DNA of 64,000 nucleotides from CAYGDP01 sp964348665. GTDB taxonomy: Bacteria; Verrucomicrobiota; Verrucomicrobiia; Palsa-1439; CAYGDP01. The first letter of the stretch is position 1, and the number at the start of each line of letters is the position of its first letter. Below are positions 7,157 to 15,971 of the stretch, piece after piece. Position numbers and translations under genes: made by a program. Location of the stretch: contig CAYGDP010000014.1 of the NCBI GenBank assembly GCA_964348665.1, positions 1 through 64,000 of the forward strand, read 5' to 3'. The notes under the pieces are model-generated. The model saw only the letters and a program-made list of their open reading frames with translations. It searched no databases and had not been told where the DNA came from.

Positions 7157-9922
7157 TTAGTTGATGTACCGAAACTCCGCGCTGGCGAAGAGCGCGCGAC
7201 AGAAACTCGTCCACGCCGCCTTCACGTCGCTGCTGTCGTGAGCGCTGGGAAGCGGTTGCTCGCCTTTTTTCCAGTTTGCCGGAAAACGCATGAAGAAATT
7301 GGACGCCGCATTTTTCTCCGCTGGGGTCGGCGGTCGTGTGAACACCAACCAATACGCCATCGCGACGCGCTGGTCAAAGTTTGCCATCAACGCCGGATTG
7401 TTATTTGGCGCCGGGAATTGCCGGATCAATTTCTCGGCCAGCGACGATGCTTGTTTGGTCGCGAACGAGCTATTCAGCATATAGAGCGCCTGCGACGGTA
7501 CATTGGTCGCCTCGCGGCTGCCGAGCACCATGCTCGGATCGGGAAAATCAAATGCATCCAGAGAATCAGGCACCATATCGCGCGCGATGGCTTGATAGAC
7601 CGAGCGAGTGGATGTGTCCGCGGTCACAGCAGCTTCAGTCAAACCCATCCCGCGTTTGCCGGCAATCGGGCCGTCGCCCGCCAACGCGATGACATCGCCC
7701 ACGGGTGGTGTGAGATTTAAATTGCCAGCCACGTACAACATCGCGTCGTGAATGCACTCGGCATCGAGCCGCCGTTTATTCGCGCGCCAGACCAGCGTAT
7801 TGTCGGGGTCGGTTGAAAAATTCTTCCCATCGTAGGCGGAGCTAAGCCGATAGGCGCGACTCAAGACAATCTCCCGGATGGTTTTCTTTACCGACCATCC
7901 GTTTTGCTGGAATCGGATGGAGAGATAATCAAGGAGCGCTTCGTTGTCCGGTTTCTGGCCGCTGTTGCCAAAATTGTCCACGGTGGAGACAATGCCGCGG
8001 CCGAAGAGCCAGTACCAGATGCGATTGGCCATCACGCGCGCGGTCAGCGGATTTTGCGGTGAGGAGAGCCAGTCGGCCAACTGGCGGCGACCGCTTTCAT
8101 TGGAAGGAATGCTCGGGGCAACCGGGCCGATGATGCTGACAAAACCGCGCGGGATTTTTTCCTGCGGCTTGCTGATTTCGCCTCGCGCGTAAAGCGCGCT
8201 ATCCCCAATGCTGTCAAATCCCGGTGGACGCGGCGCTTTCCCGTCGCCCGGATATCGTTGCTTGAATTTCGCAAAACCGCGCTGGGGTTGACTGACTGGC
8301 AAATCCTTCACGCCCATCGCCAATCCCCGCGGTTTGCCGTTGTCGTTGTAGAGCTTGATTTCGGCGTCCAGTTTGCCAATTTGACCGAGAAGAACCTGAA
8401 GCTCGCGTTGGCGGCGTTGACGGTCGTTGTCCGATTGCGCAGGTTGCATTGGAGCTGGTTTCTGCACGTCTTGTCTATCGACCTTGTCCCCCTTCTTTTT
8501 GTCATTCTTCTTGTCCGCCTTCGAGTCGGGTTTCTTGCCGAGACGATCTTCCATCGCGTCCCGGACGATCGCGTCCCGCTTTTCTTTCAGCTCGGCCAGC
8601 AACGATTCCTTCTTTGCCAGCTCGGCCGGAGAAATGGATTTTGTCAGCACAGGCTCGCCAGAATTAACCGGCAACTCAATCAAATCGGTAGCATGCCGGT
8701 TTTGCTGGAAACTGAACGTGCCGTAGCGCGTGTCGGTGCTGGTGAAGATTCCCGCCATCGCGTAATACTCGCGCTGCGGGATGGGATCGAATTTGTGGTC
8801 ATGACAACGTGCGCAGGCGATTGTGACTCCGAGAATAGCCTGCGACATCGTGTCAATCTGTTCGTCGGCGATGTCCATATAGAATTGTCGCGGGTCGCGT
8901 TCGTTCAGCGATTTTGCGCCGATGGCAAGAAAACCGGTGGCAATGATCTGCTCGGCGCGATCCGAATCGCTCTGCGTGGGAAGCTGGTCGCCGGCGATTT
9001 GTTCGCGGATAAATTGATCGTAAGGCTTGTCTTCGTTGAACGACTCGATCACATAATCGCGGTATCGCCACGCTTGCGGATAAGCGATGTTGATTTCCTT
9101 GCCCGTGCTCTCAGCGTATCGTGCCACGTCGAGCCAATGCCGGCCCCATCGCTCGCCAAATTGGGGGGATGCCAGCAATTGATCCACGACTTTCGCGAGC
9201 GCGTCCGGCGAGTTGTCCTTCCAAAACGCATCGATTGCTTGCGGCGTCGGCGGCAATCCGATCAGGTCGAAATACACGCGGCGCAGCAACGTCAGTTTGT
9301 CCGCATCCGCAACCGGTTTTACCCCCTTCGCTTCCATTGCGTACAACAAAAACTTGTCCAAATCGGTTTTTGCCCAGCTTTTGTCCTTCGGCGTGGGTGG
9401 CTTGGTCGTTTGCGGCGGCTGAAAGCTCCACCATTTCTTCGCGTCATCGTAATCCCATTTCTTGACCACCTTCGAAGCCCCATCGCGCGGGTCGGGCGCG
9501 CCCATCGCGATCCATTTCTCAAAATCCGCAATGACAGCATCCGGCAGTTTGCCGCTGGCGCTTTTCGGCGGCATCGCAAAATCGGGATTGGTGTACCGGA
9601 TCGCCTGGATCAAAACGCTTTCGTCAGTGTCGCCCGGCACGATCGCCGGGCCGTTATCGCCGCCGCGTCGAATACCCTCGCGCGTATCGAGCAACAAACC
9701 GCCGCGAATTTTCTCGGCGTTGGCCGAATGACACTTGTAACAATTCTGGACCAGGACGGGTCGGATTTTTTTCTCGAAGAAATCCAGCTCCGCCGCCGTG
9801 GGCGGGCGAGGGGGAGTGACCTCGGCTTCATCCTCCTGTGCTGCGACAACCCCCGCGGCAACCAGGATCGCACCGAACATAGTAATTTGTTTTCTCATTG
9901 CTGTCAGATTGGACGCATTCAT
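7157..9922 (-). CDS. Planctomycete-type cytochrome c / DUF1549 / DUF1553 protein
   Basis: The 921-residue exported protein has a signal peptide ('ITMFGAILVAAGVVAAQ'), a planctomycete-type cytochrome c domain at about residues 45-150 (heme motif 'CYKCH', later 'PDFAMPPKSASG'), then DUF1549 ('TDLDKFLLYAMEAKG...ERWGRHWLDVARYAES') and DUF1553 ('NPLTARVMANRIWYWLFGRGIV'). A second CxxCH motif ('CARCH') lies inside the DUF1549 region. These proteins are abundant in PVC bacteria and are thought to be periplasmic redox proteins; substrate unknown. I prefer the start at 9922 because GGGGA lies about 7 nt upstream; MRKQITMF at 9898 is an alternative. A lysine-rich low-complexity stretch ('KADKKNDKKKGDKVDRQD') sits in the middle. 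Confidence 0.92.
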   Translation of the reverse strand: MNASNLTAMRKQITMFGAILVAAGVVAAQEDEAEVTPPRPPTAAELDFFEKKIRPVLVQNCYKCHSANAEKIRGGLLLDTREGIRRGGDNGPAIVPGDTDESVLIQAIRYTNPDFAMPPKSASGKLPDAVIADFEKWIAMGAPDPRDGASKVVKKWDYDDAKKWWSFQPPQTTKPPTPKDKSWAKTDLDKFLLYAMEAKGVKPVADADKLTLLRRVYFDLIGLPPTPQAIDAFWKDNSPDALAKVVDQLLASPQFGERWGRHWLDVARYAESTGKEINIAYPQAWRYRDYVIESFNEDKPYDQFIREQIAGDQLPTQSDSDRAEQIIATGFLAIGAKSLNERDPRQFYMDIADEQIDTMSQAILGVTIACARCHDHKFDPIPQREYYAMAGIFTSTDTRYGTFSFQQNRHATDLIELPVNSGEPVLTKSISPAELAKKESLLAELKEKRDAIVRDAMEDRLGKKPDSKADKKNDKKKGDKVDRQDVQKPAPMQPAQSDNDRQRRQRELQVLLGQIGKLDAEIKLYNDNGKPRGLAMGVKDLPVSQPQRGFAKFKQRYPGDGKAPRPPGFDSIGDSALYARGEISKPQEKIPRGFVSIIGPVAPSIPSNESGRRQLADWLSSPQNPLTARVMANRIWYWLFGRGIVSTVDNFGNSGQKPDNEALLDYLSIRFQQNGWSVKKTIREIVLSRAYRLSSAYDGKNFSTDPDNTLVWRANKRRLDAECIHDAMLYVAGNLNLTPPVGDVIALAGDGPIAGKRGMGLTEAAVTADTSTRSVYQAIARDMVPDSLDAFDFPDPSMVLGSREATNVPSQALYMLNSSFATKQASSLAEKLIRQFPAPNNNPALMANFDQRVAMAYWLVFTRPPTPAEKNAASNFFMRFPANWKKGEQPLPSAHDSSDVKAAWTSFCRALFASAEFRYIN

Positions 9923-10032
9923 TCGATTCCCCGTTCAGTCAACCGATGGAAGTAGAAACACCTTGCCACAGAAAAAGTTTCACGCCAACATTTTCGTTTG
10001 ACCATCGGTATCCTTCGCCTCAATATCCTGCC

Positions 10033-11832
10033 ATGCGTATTTGGGACAGGATTGACGCTGGTTGGGTCATTACGGCGGTGTTCTGCCTTTTCGTCGGTTC
10101 TGTTGTCAGTGACGCCAATGACTCCGTTTCGTTGCGTGACACGAGCAAAAAAGCGGAGAAAACCAGCCGAAAGAAGGGCGGCACGGACAAAATCCACGGC
10201 GACGCGGTGATCGAGTCCTCCCGGCTCGCTCTCCGAGTGCAGAAGGACGACGGACGTCTCTCGATTGCCTACAAACTCGATGGAAAAATTGTCGAGACAG
10301 CCGAGGCGCGGCTGGTGGGGAAGGGTGACGACGTCGTTGCGCGGCTCGATTCCATCCGCATCGACCAAAACAGCGGCGCCGAAGTTTCCTTATGGGTCGA
10401 GGGCGTGACGAAAGAGAAACACAAGCTTCCATTTGCCATCCGCGTTCGCGCCGATGCCCCGATTTTTTCGATTCAACCCGAAGCGCGGCCGTCCGAGATA
10501 AAACTGAACTTTCGCAGTTCTCACTCGGTCGTGCCGGATATTTTCGGTGACGATCTCGTGTTTCGGTCGGGCGAAGGGCAGAAAGGCGAGCTGACGCTAC
10601 CCGCGGGAGTTGCGTTTGTGCAATTGCTCGATGGCGGCGACGCGATGATGGTGGCCTGTTGGACGCCTGTCGAGAAGGAGGTCGTAGTTCGCAGTGAAAC
10701 GGAAAGTGGAATGATGACGTTTACGCGCGCAGAAATTCCGATGGCCGGGAAAGAAGGAATATCCATCGCGGTGTTGGCCGACCGCGCGATTTGGCGCGAA
10801 GAGAACGCCGCCCAGTACTCGTTTTCGGAGCATCGCAAGACGGAGTGGATGCCTCCGTTTCCCGCGCGATACCGCTGCGATTTGAAAAAAAAAGATTCCT
10901 GGGGACTAACCGACTCGTGGCGTCGGGCGACTTCTCGCGAGCGGGTCTGGTGCAGTTTTCTGAATTATTGTTATCCGCCGTTGTCGTTCGTCAAGGATGG
11001 CGCCTATCTGCGCATTCCGAAGTACCAGGCGTCCGGTGGATTCGCGCACGGCGAAGCGAAAGCGATCCAATACGACGGCCCCATTCTGCTGTATCCGTTC
11101 GACCGCGAGCGAAACGGCAAGAAAGATGAAAAAACGCCTCCGGACAAATTCACCGTGCTCGACGTTGTTGCCAACACGCTCGGCAGAGATTGGCTCAAAC
11201 AACTCGATGTCGGCGAAGGCGTTCTGGAAGACGAACCTTATCCGGAAGGGTACGTCTATACGGCCACCTGCGGTTGCACGGGCGACGTGGAAAAAATATT
11301 CAAGGAAGGTAAGGAAAGGAAAAAAGCGGGCGAGATTCGACTCGAATTTGGCGAGATGGATCAGTTCGTTCGCTACAACCGCAAACGGATCGAGGAATAC
11401 GTCGCGTTCAGCAAAACGTACAAGGAATTCGCCGTCCAACAATCCTCACGTGGAAATGCAGACCTGACGCAAGCCCTCGCCGATCTCCAGCCGCTCGTGG
11501 ATTACATTCCCGAACAGTATCGCAGCTTGTTGCCCGAAATGAAAACGCCGGAAGACTGCGCGAAGCTTTCCAGCCAAGTGATCGCCCTGATTGACAGTCA
11601 TGACCAAAAAAAACTCAAGCGCGTTCAGGAGCTCGGCAAAGCCATCCGCGTCATCGGCGGCACGCAGGACGATCTCCTCGCCGCCTGTCGGTTCCACGTA
11701 AAACTGCTGCGCCAAAAAGCGGGCCTGATTCACGCGCGGTCCTCCGACCCCGCAACGCGCGAAACCATGCGCGGTATCCTCCGTCTGACCCAAACCATGC
11801 TCCGCATCCGATCTCCTTACGAAGGGCACTGA
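10033..11832 (+). CDS. Exported protein of unknown function (599 residues)
   Basis: The start at MRIWDRIDAGW gives a hydrophobic segment (about residues 10-25, 'WVITAVFCLFVGSVVSDA') that fits a signal peptide. The middle (about residues 60-270) is beta-rich, with regular alternation of charged and hydrophobic residues. The C-terminal third is helical and charged ('FVRYNRKRIEEYVAFSKTYKEF'), ending with 'TMLRIRSPYEGH'. Six cysteines are present, two of them in 'TATCGCTGDVEK'. I do not recognise the family and see no catalytic motif. It is divergent from the PSCyt gene, separated by 110 bp. Confidence 0.75.
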   Translation: MRIWDRIDAGWVITAVFCLFVGSVVSDANDSVSLRDTSKKAEKTSRKKGGTDKIHGDAVIESSRLALRVQKDDGRLSIAYKLDGKIVETAEARLVGKGDDVVARLDSIRIDQNSGAEVSLWVEGVTKEKHKLPFAIRVRADAPIFSIQPEARPSEIKLNFRSSHSVVPDIFGDDLVFRSGEGQKGELTLPAGVAFVQLLDGGDAMMVACWTPVEKEVVVRSETESGMMTFTRAEIPMAGKEGISIAVLADRAIWREENAAQYSFSEHRKTEWMPPFPARYRCDLKKKDSWGLTDSWRRATSRERVWCSFLNYCYPPLSFVKDGAYLRIPKYQASGGFAHGEAKAIQYDGPILLYPFDRERNGKKDEKTPPDKFTVLDVVANTLGRDWLKQLDVGEGVLEDEPYPEGYVYTATCGCTGDVEKIFKEGKERKKAGEIRLEFGEMDQFVRYNRKRIEEYVAFSKTYKEFAVQQSSRGNADLTQALADLQPLVDYIPEQYRSLLPEMKTPEDCAKLSSQVIALIDSHDQKKLKRVQELGKAIRVIGGTQDDLLAACRFHVKLLRQKAGLIHARSSDPATRETMRGILRLTQTMLRIRSPYEGH

Positions 11833-12025
11833 TCTCTGAACCATTTGCGACGTGCTGTATCATTGCACAACAGGGAGAAGATTGTACGGCAAGCGTCAAT
11901 CTCGATTCTGTGCACACTTCCGAGTTGTCGATCATTTCAATCAACAGGCGGTCATAGACCGCCGTTACAGATAGAATTGATGTATTTTCCGCTAATTGTT
12001 CAGGCATTGATCCGATTCACCGCGC
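11833..12025. other. Intergenic region before hpnI; only a hairpin repeat seen
   Basis: No reading frame of note is visible. It contains GGCGGTC-ATA-GACCGCC followed by GTTACAGAT (11947-11972), the same design as 3014-3037. Confidence 0.7.
11947..11972. repeat. Hairpin repeat GGCGGTC-ATA-GACCGCC
   Basis: A perfect 7-bp stem with loop ATA and the tail GTTACAGAT. Relative to 3014-3037 (GGCGCTC-ATA-GAGCGCC, tail GCTACAGAT) the stem carries a paired change that keeps the base pairing. Confidence 0.85.
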
Positions 12026-12054
12026 TTGCCATTTTTGTTGCTCTAGCGTAGGCA
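12026..12054 (+). promoter_or_regulatory. Possible leaderless promoter of hpnI
   Basis: TTGCCA (12026-12031), a 17-bp spacer and TAGGCA (12049-12054) end 7 nt before the ATG at 12062. The -10 box is weak, but the geometry matches the other leaderless starts in the window. Confidence 0.4.
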
Positions 12055-12061
12055 TTGCGCG

Positions 12062-13264
12062 ATGGATTGGATTGCAATCGTACTGACTCTGGTCGGGGTG
12101 CTCTGTTTTCTGTTCGCCGCCGGATACTGGTGGGGCGTGAGCCTGTTGCTGCACCAGTTTTTCGAGCCGTCCGAAGAACGGAGCGATGTGCCAGTCACCT
12201 TTCTCAAACCGCTCCATGGCGCGTCTCCAGAGCTGGCGGAAAATCTCCGCAGCTTTTGCCGCCAGGAATATTCCGCCCCGGGTGACAAACCGAACTTCCG
12301 AATCGTCCTCGGTGTCGCCGAAGAAACCGATCCGGCGTTTGCTGTCGCGCAGCAGGTTCGAGAGGAATTTCCGACGCTCGATATCACTATCGTCACCGGT
12401 GCGCCCGTCATCGGCGCGAATGCGAAGGTCTGCAATCTGGCGCACATGGCTGCCACAGCAGGACTCAACGACGTTTTCATTATCAGTGACGCAGACGTGC
12501 GGGTGCCACCGGATTGGTTGCGACGGGTTGTGACGGCGTTGGACGACGAATCCGTTGGGTTGGCGAGCTGTTTTTACCGGATTGCCAATCCGCCTGATTT
12601 GCCGAACGCGTTCGAAGCGATGCTGGTAAACGTGGATTTTCCCGCGGGTGTGTTGGTGGCGGAGCGGATGCTGAATATGCCGGTCACGCTGGGTGCGACC
12701 ATGGTGTTGCGGCGGTCGGCGCTGGAAGCCGTCGGTGGATTCGAGGCGATCGCGAATCATCTTGCCGATGATTATCAACTTGGCCAACGCATTGCCGCCG
12801 CGGGTTATCGGGTCGTGACGGTCAACGACGTGGTGGACATCATCGCGCCGCCCGCGGCGTGGGGCGCGTCGTGGGCGCATCAAGTTCGTTGGGCGCGGAC
12901 GTATCGCGTTTGCCAGCCTGCCGGCTATTTTTTCAGCGTGCTGGTGAATTCGTATTTCTGCGCCGTGCCGATTGCCATGGCAAGCGTGTTGCGTGGTGAG
13001 TATCCGACCTGGGAAATGGGGGTGGTGATGGCGATCATGGTTTGCACGGTGCTGGGTGTGCGTGCATTGACGGTGCGGGATATGGTGGCCACGTTGACTG
13101 CTAAATCTGCCGGTATAAAAACTATAGCGCTCTTGCCGTTGCGCGACCTGATGAATCTTGCTCTCTGGGTTGCGGCGTTTGCGGGTAACACCGTGCAATG
13201 GGGAGGACGAACGTTTCGAGTGGCGCGTGACGGCACGATGAAAGAGGTAGCCCGTGCAAAATGA
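12062..13264 (+). CDS. hpnI: Hopanoid-type glycosyltransferase HpnI (GT21-like)
   Basis: The 400-residue membrane glycosyltransferase has an N-terminal TM segment (about residues 4-26), 'VPVTFLKPLHGASPELAENLRSFCRQEY', 'IISDADVRVPPDWL' (metal-binding DxD-like), 'DDYQLGQRIAAAGY' and 'HQVRWARTYRVCQP' (the (Q/R)xxRW motif), followed by C-terminal TM segments. This is the ceramide-glucosyltransferase-like family that includes HpnI, which in hopanoid producers transfers N-acetylglucosamine to bacteriohopanetetrol. An hpnK-type deacetylase, squalene synthase, squalene-hopene cyclase and hpnG 13-17 kb away in this window support the hopanoid assignment. It is followed by the NCS2 permease with an 11-bp overlap. 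Confidence 0.82.
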   Translation: MDWIAIVLTLVGVLCFLFAAGYWWGVSLLLHQFFEPSEERSDVPVTFLKPLHGASPELAENLRSFCRQEYSAPGDKPNFRIVLGVAEETDPAFAVAQQVREEFPTLDITIVTGAPVIGANAKVCNLAHMAATAGLNDVFIISDADVRVPPDWLRRVVTALDDESVGLASCFYRIANPPDLPNAFEAMLVNVDFPAGVLVAERMLNMPVTLGATMVLRRSALEAVGGFEAIANHLADDYQLGQRIAAAGYRVVTVNDVVDIIAPPAAWGASWAHQVRWARTYRVCQPAGYFFSVLVNSYFCAVPIAMASVLRGEYPTWEMGVVMAIMVCTVLGVRALTVRDMVATLTAKSAGIKTIALLPLRDLMNLALWVAAFAGNTVQWGGRTFRVARDGTMKEVARAK

Positions 13265-14588
13265 GTCAAGCTGGTTGGAGCGGCAATTCAAGCTCACCGA
13301 GAATGGCACGACCGTTCGCACCGAATTGTTGGCGGGGGTGACGACGTTCCTGACGATGAGTTACATCATCTTCGTTCAGCCGTCGGTGTTGAAAGCGGCA
13401 GGCATGGACGAAGGCGCGGTCTTCGTGGCAACTTGCGTGGCCAGCGCGTTGGCAACGCTGGTGATGGCTTTTCTGGCGAATTATCCTGTGGCACTCGCGC
13501 CGGCGATGGGTCACAACTTTTTCTTCGCGTTCGCCGCCACGCCGATGATCGCCAAGCTCGGTTACCCGGACGCCCCGTGGCGCGCCGCGCTCGGTGCGGT
13601 ATTTATCTGCGGAATTCTCTTCATCATTTTGAGCCAATGGGGTTTTCGGGAGAAATTGATGACCTCCATCCCACCCTCGCTGCAGTTTTCCATCGCGGCG
13701 GGCATCGGCTTGCTCATTGCGATGGTTGGAATGCAAAACGCAGGGATTATAGTGAAAGCGGAAGGAACGCTGGTCGGTTTGGGAAACCTGCATGAGAAGA
13801 AAGTCCTGCTCGCGCTTGGCGGAACTTTGCTGATTGCCGCCTTGATGGCGCGGCGAGTGCGCGGTGCGATCCTCATCGGATTATTGGTGACCGCGCTGGC
13901 AGGATTGCCGTTTGGATTGACGAAATTCGATGGCGTGGTGAGCGCGCCGCCCAGTTTGTCGCCCACGCTTTTTCAAATGGACGTGCTCGGGATCCTCAAG
14001 GAGCCAAGAATGTGGGAGATCGTATTCGTGTTTCTGTATCTTGCGGTGTTCGATACGGTCGGAACGCTTGTCGGCGTTTGTCAGAAGGCGGGCTTGATGG
14101 TGAACGGGGTGCTACCACGCGCGAAGCAGGCGTTTCTGGCCGACGCGAGCGGCGCCGCGGCTGGTGCGGCGCTGGGAACTAGCACGATCACCTGCTACAT
14201 TGAAAGCGCCACCGGTGTAGCCAGTGGGGGACGCACAGGACTGGCGAACGTCGCAACTGCCATGCTGTTTTTGCTCGCGCTATTTTTCAAACCGTTGGTG
14301 GCGATGGTCGGCGTGCCGCACGTCATTGGGCCGGCGCTCATCATCGTCGGCGCACTGATGCTCGAAGCCGTCTCGCGCGTGAAATGGGATGATGCGACGG
14401 AAGGCATCCCAGCCTTTCTGACGCTCATCGTAATGCCGCTCACCGTCAACATCACCGAAGGCATCGCGTTCGGGTTCATCAGTTACTCGCTGTTGAAGCT
14501 GGTCAGCGGCCGCTGGCGCGAGGCGCATTGGCTCGTACACCTCTGCGCCGCGCTCTTCATTTTGCGCTACATATTTTTGGTTGGTTGA
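13254..14588 (+). CDS. NCS2-family purine permease (AdeP/GhxP type)
   Basis: The 444-residue polytopic protein starts at a GTG that overlaps hpnI by 11 bp, preceded by GAGGT, a good ribosome-binding site. Family features are 'TELLAGVTTFLTMSYIIFVQPSVL', 'NYPVALAPAMGHNFFFAF' (the usual text is GMGLNAFF; here GHNFFF), 'VFLYLAVFDTVGTLVGVCQKAG' and 'ALGTSTITCYIESATGVASGGRTGLANV'. These are the hallmarks of the adenine/guanine/hypoxanthine branch of NCS2 proton symporters in the inner membrane. The changed GHN residues in the first motif may alter substrate choice. Its job next to hpnI is not obvious; translational coupling may only ensure expression. Confidence 0.9.
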   Translation: MQNESSWLERQFKLTENGTTVRTELLAGVTTFLTMSYIIFVQPSVLKAAGMDEGAVFVATCVASALATLVMAFLANYPVALAPAMGHNFFFAFAATPMIAKLGYPDAPWRAALGAVFICGILFIILSQWGFREKLMTSIPPSLQFSIAAGIGLLIAMVGMQNAGIIVKAEGTLVGLGNLHEKKVLLALGGTLLIAALMARRVRGAILIGLLVTALAGLPFGLTKFDGVVSAPPSLSPTLFQMDVLGILKEPRMWEIVFVFLYLAVFDTVGTLVGVCQKAGLMVNGVLPRAKQAFLADASGAAAGAALGTSTITCYIESATGVASGGRTGLANVATAMLFLLALFFKPLVAMVGVPHVIGPALIIVGALMLEAVSRVKWDDATEGIPAFLTLIVMPLTVNITEGIAFGFISYSLLKLVSGRWREAHWLVHLCAALFILRYIFLVG

Positions 14589-14603
14589 GGCAGAATTACA
14601 GCG

Positions 14604-15971
14604 ATGCGGTTCTGGATTTCACTGATCGCCGTTACGGTCGCCCTGCGGCTGCACGCGCAGGAATTGGAAGTTGGTTTTGCGTCCGAAGACATCACCCCCG
14701 CCGTAGGCGCGGAAATGCCCGGCGGATTCGACAAGCTGCTTAGCAAAGGCACGCGCGACCCGCTCTATGCCGTTGCCGCCGTAATCTCGGATGGCAAAAC
14801 ACCCGTCGCGCTGGTCGGTATTGACTCTCTGTTTACTCCAAAATCGTCCGTTCAACTGGCGCGGGAACTCATCGAAAAATCTACGCCCATTCGCGGTCAG
14901 AATGTTTTGGTCAGCGCCAGCCACACTCACAGCGGCGGGCCGATTGACAGTTGTTTCGGCACCTCGGCTGACCCCGCCTACGTCGAGCGCGTTGGGAGAG
15001 CGATCGCGGCGGCGGTCGAGCGCGCATGGAAATCGCGGCAGAAATCCGAGCTGGGTATCGGGACTGGCAAAGAGGACTCGATCTCTTTCAATCGCCGCTT
15101 CCTGGTGCACGGCGGCCGTGAAATCACGCACCCCGGCAAGCCCGGCACAAAAAATCACAGTCAAATCGTCCGTTCCGCCGGACCAATCGACCCCGACGTC
15201 GGTGTGCTCGCGGCTCGCGATGCGAAAAGAAAGGTCTTTGGAGTGGTTGTCAACTTCGCCTGTCACGTGACGGTGATGGGTGGTGATCAGTTTTCCGCCG
15301 ATTACGTCGGCGCTCTCCGCAAACAGTTGCAAGCGCATTACGGGGAAGAAACACAGATCGTTTTTCTCCAGGGCGCATGCGGCAACATCACGCAGGTGGA
15401 TAATCGTTCCACCGCTCCCGAATTTGGCCCCGACCACGTCAAGATGATGGGGATGAAACTCGCGAGCGAAACGATCCGAACCATTGCCCGCGCCGCGTGG
15501 CACAAGAGGGCCGACATCACCACCGCAGTCGAGTCAGTACCGGTCGCGATTCGCGAACTTCCCGACGCCGACAAAGAACGTCCGCCCTACGGACTCGGCA
15601 GCGGCAATAACGTCGAGAAATACTTTGCCTCCGAACGAAAGCTTGTCGCCGAAGAACGCGCCCGTACGCCTATGCTCGATTGTGAAGTGCAGGCAATCCG
15701 CATTGGCCCGCTCGGTATCGTCACCAACGGCGCGGAATATTTCTGCGAGTACGCTCTCGCCATCAAAAAGCGATCGCCGTTTCGTCCCACGTGGTTTGTG
15801 GGTTACGCCAACGAAAACATCGGTTACGTGCCGACGCGAGCGGCGTTCAAGGGGGGCGGCTACGAAACGCGCACCGCCCGCAGCAGCAAAATGGAAATCG
15901 CCGCCGGCGAAAAACTGGAGAAAACGGCCATGAAAGCGCTCGGCCGAGTTGCCTCGCCAATAAAAAAATGA
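14604..15971 (+). CDS. Exported neutral/alkaline ceramidase-like hydrolase
   Basis: The 455-residue protein begins with a signal peptide (about residues 1-18, 'MRFWISLIAVTVALRLHA'). It carries the neutral ceramidase N-terminal pattern: 'VGFASEDITPAVGAEMPGGF', 'VLVSASHTHSGGP', 'VVVNFACHVTVMGGDQFSADYVGAL' and 'FLQGACGNITQVDN'. The His residues of SHTHSG and FACH would bind zinc. Family members cleave ceramides, but the PVC branch is uncharacterised, so the substrate is open. The stop overlaps the start of the next gene (ATGA, 15968-15971), whose N-terminal domain is a second copy of the same fold, suggesting duplication. Confidence 0.8.
   Translation: MRFWISLIAVTVALRLHAQELEVGFASEDITPAVGAEMPGGFDKLLSKGTRDPLYAVAAVISDGKTPVALVGIDSLFTPKSSVQLARELIEKSTPIRGQNVLVSASHTHSGGPIDSCFGTSADPAYVERVGRAIAAAVERAWKSRQKSELGIGTGKEDSISFNRRFLVHGGREITHPGKPGTKNHSQIVRSAGPIDPDVGVLAARDAKRKVFGVVVNFACHVTVMGGDQFSADYVGALRKQLQAHYGEETQIVFLQGACGNITQVDNRSTAPEFGPDHVKMMGMKLASETIRTIARAAWHKRADITTAVESVPVAIRELPDADKERPPYGLGSGNNVEKYFASERKLVAEERARTPMLDCEVQAIRIGPLGIVTNGAEYFCEYALAIKKRSPFRPTWFVGYANENIGYVPTRAAFKGGGYETRTARSSKMEIAAGEKLEKTAMKALGRVASPIKK

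Noticed and set aside
8258..9955. 565-residue open frame on the plus strand
   Set aside because: It is antisense to the PSCyt/DUF1549/DUF1553 gene, is Arg-rich without motifs, and results from high-GC codon bias.
12017..13321. 434-residue minus-strand frame
   Set aside because: Antisense to hpnI, very His/Arg-rich, no recognisable domain.
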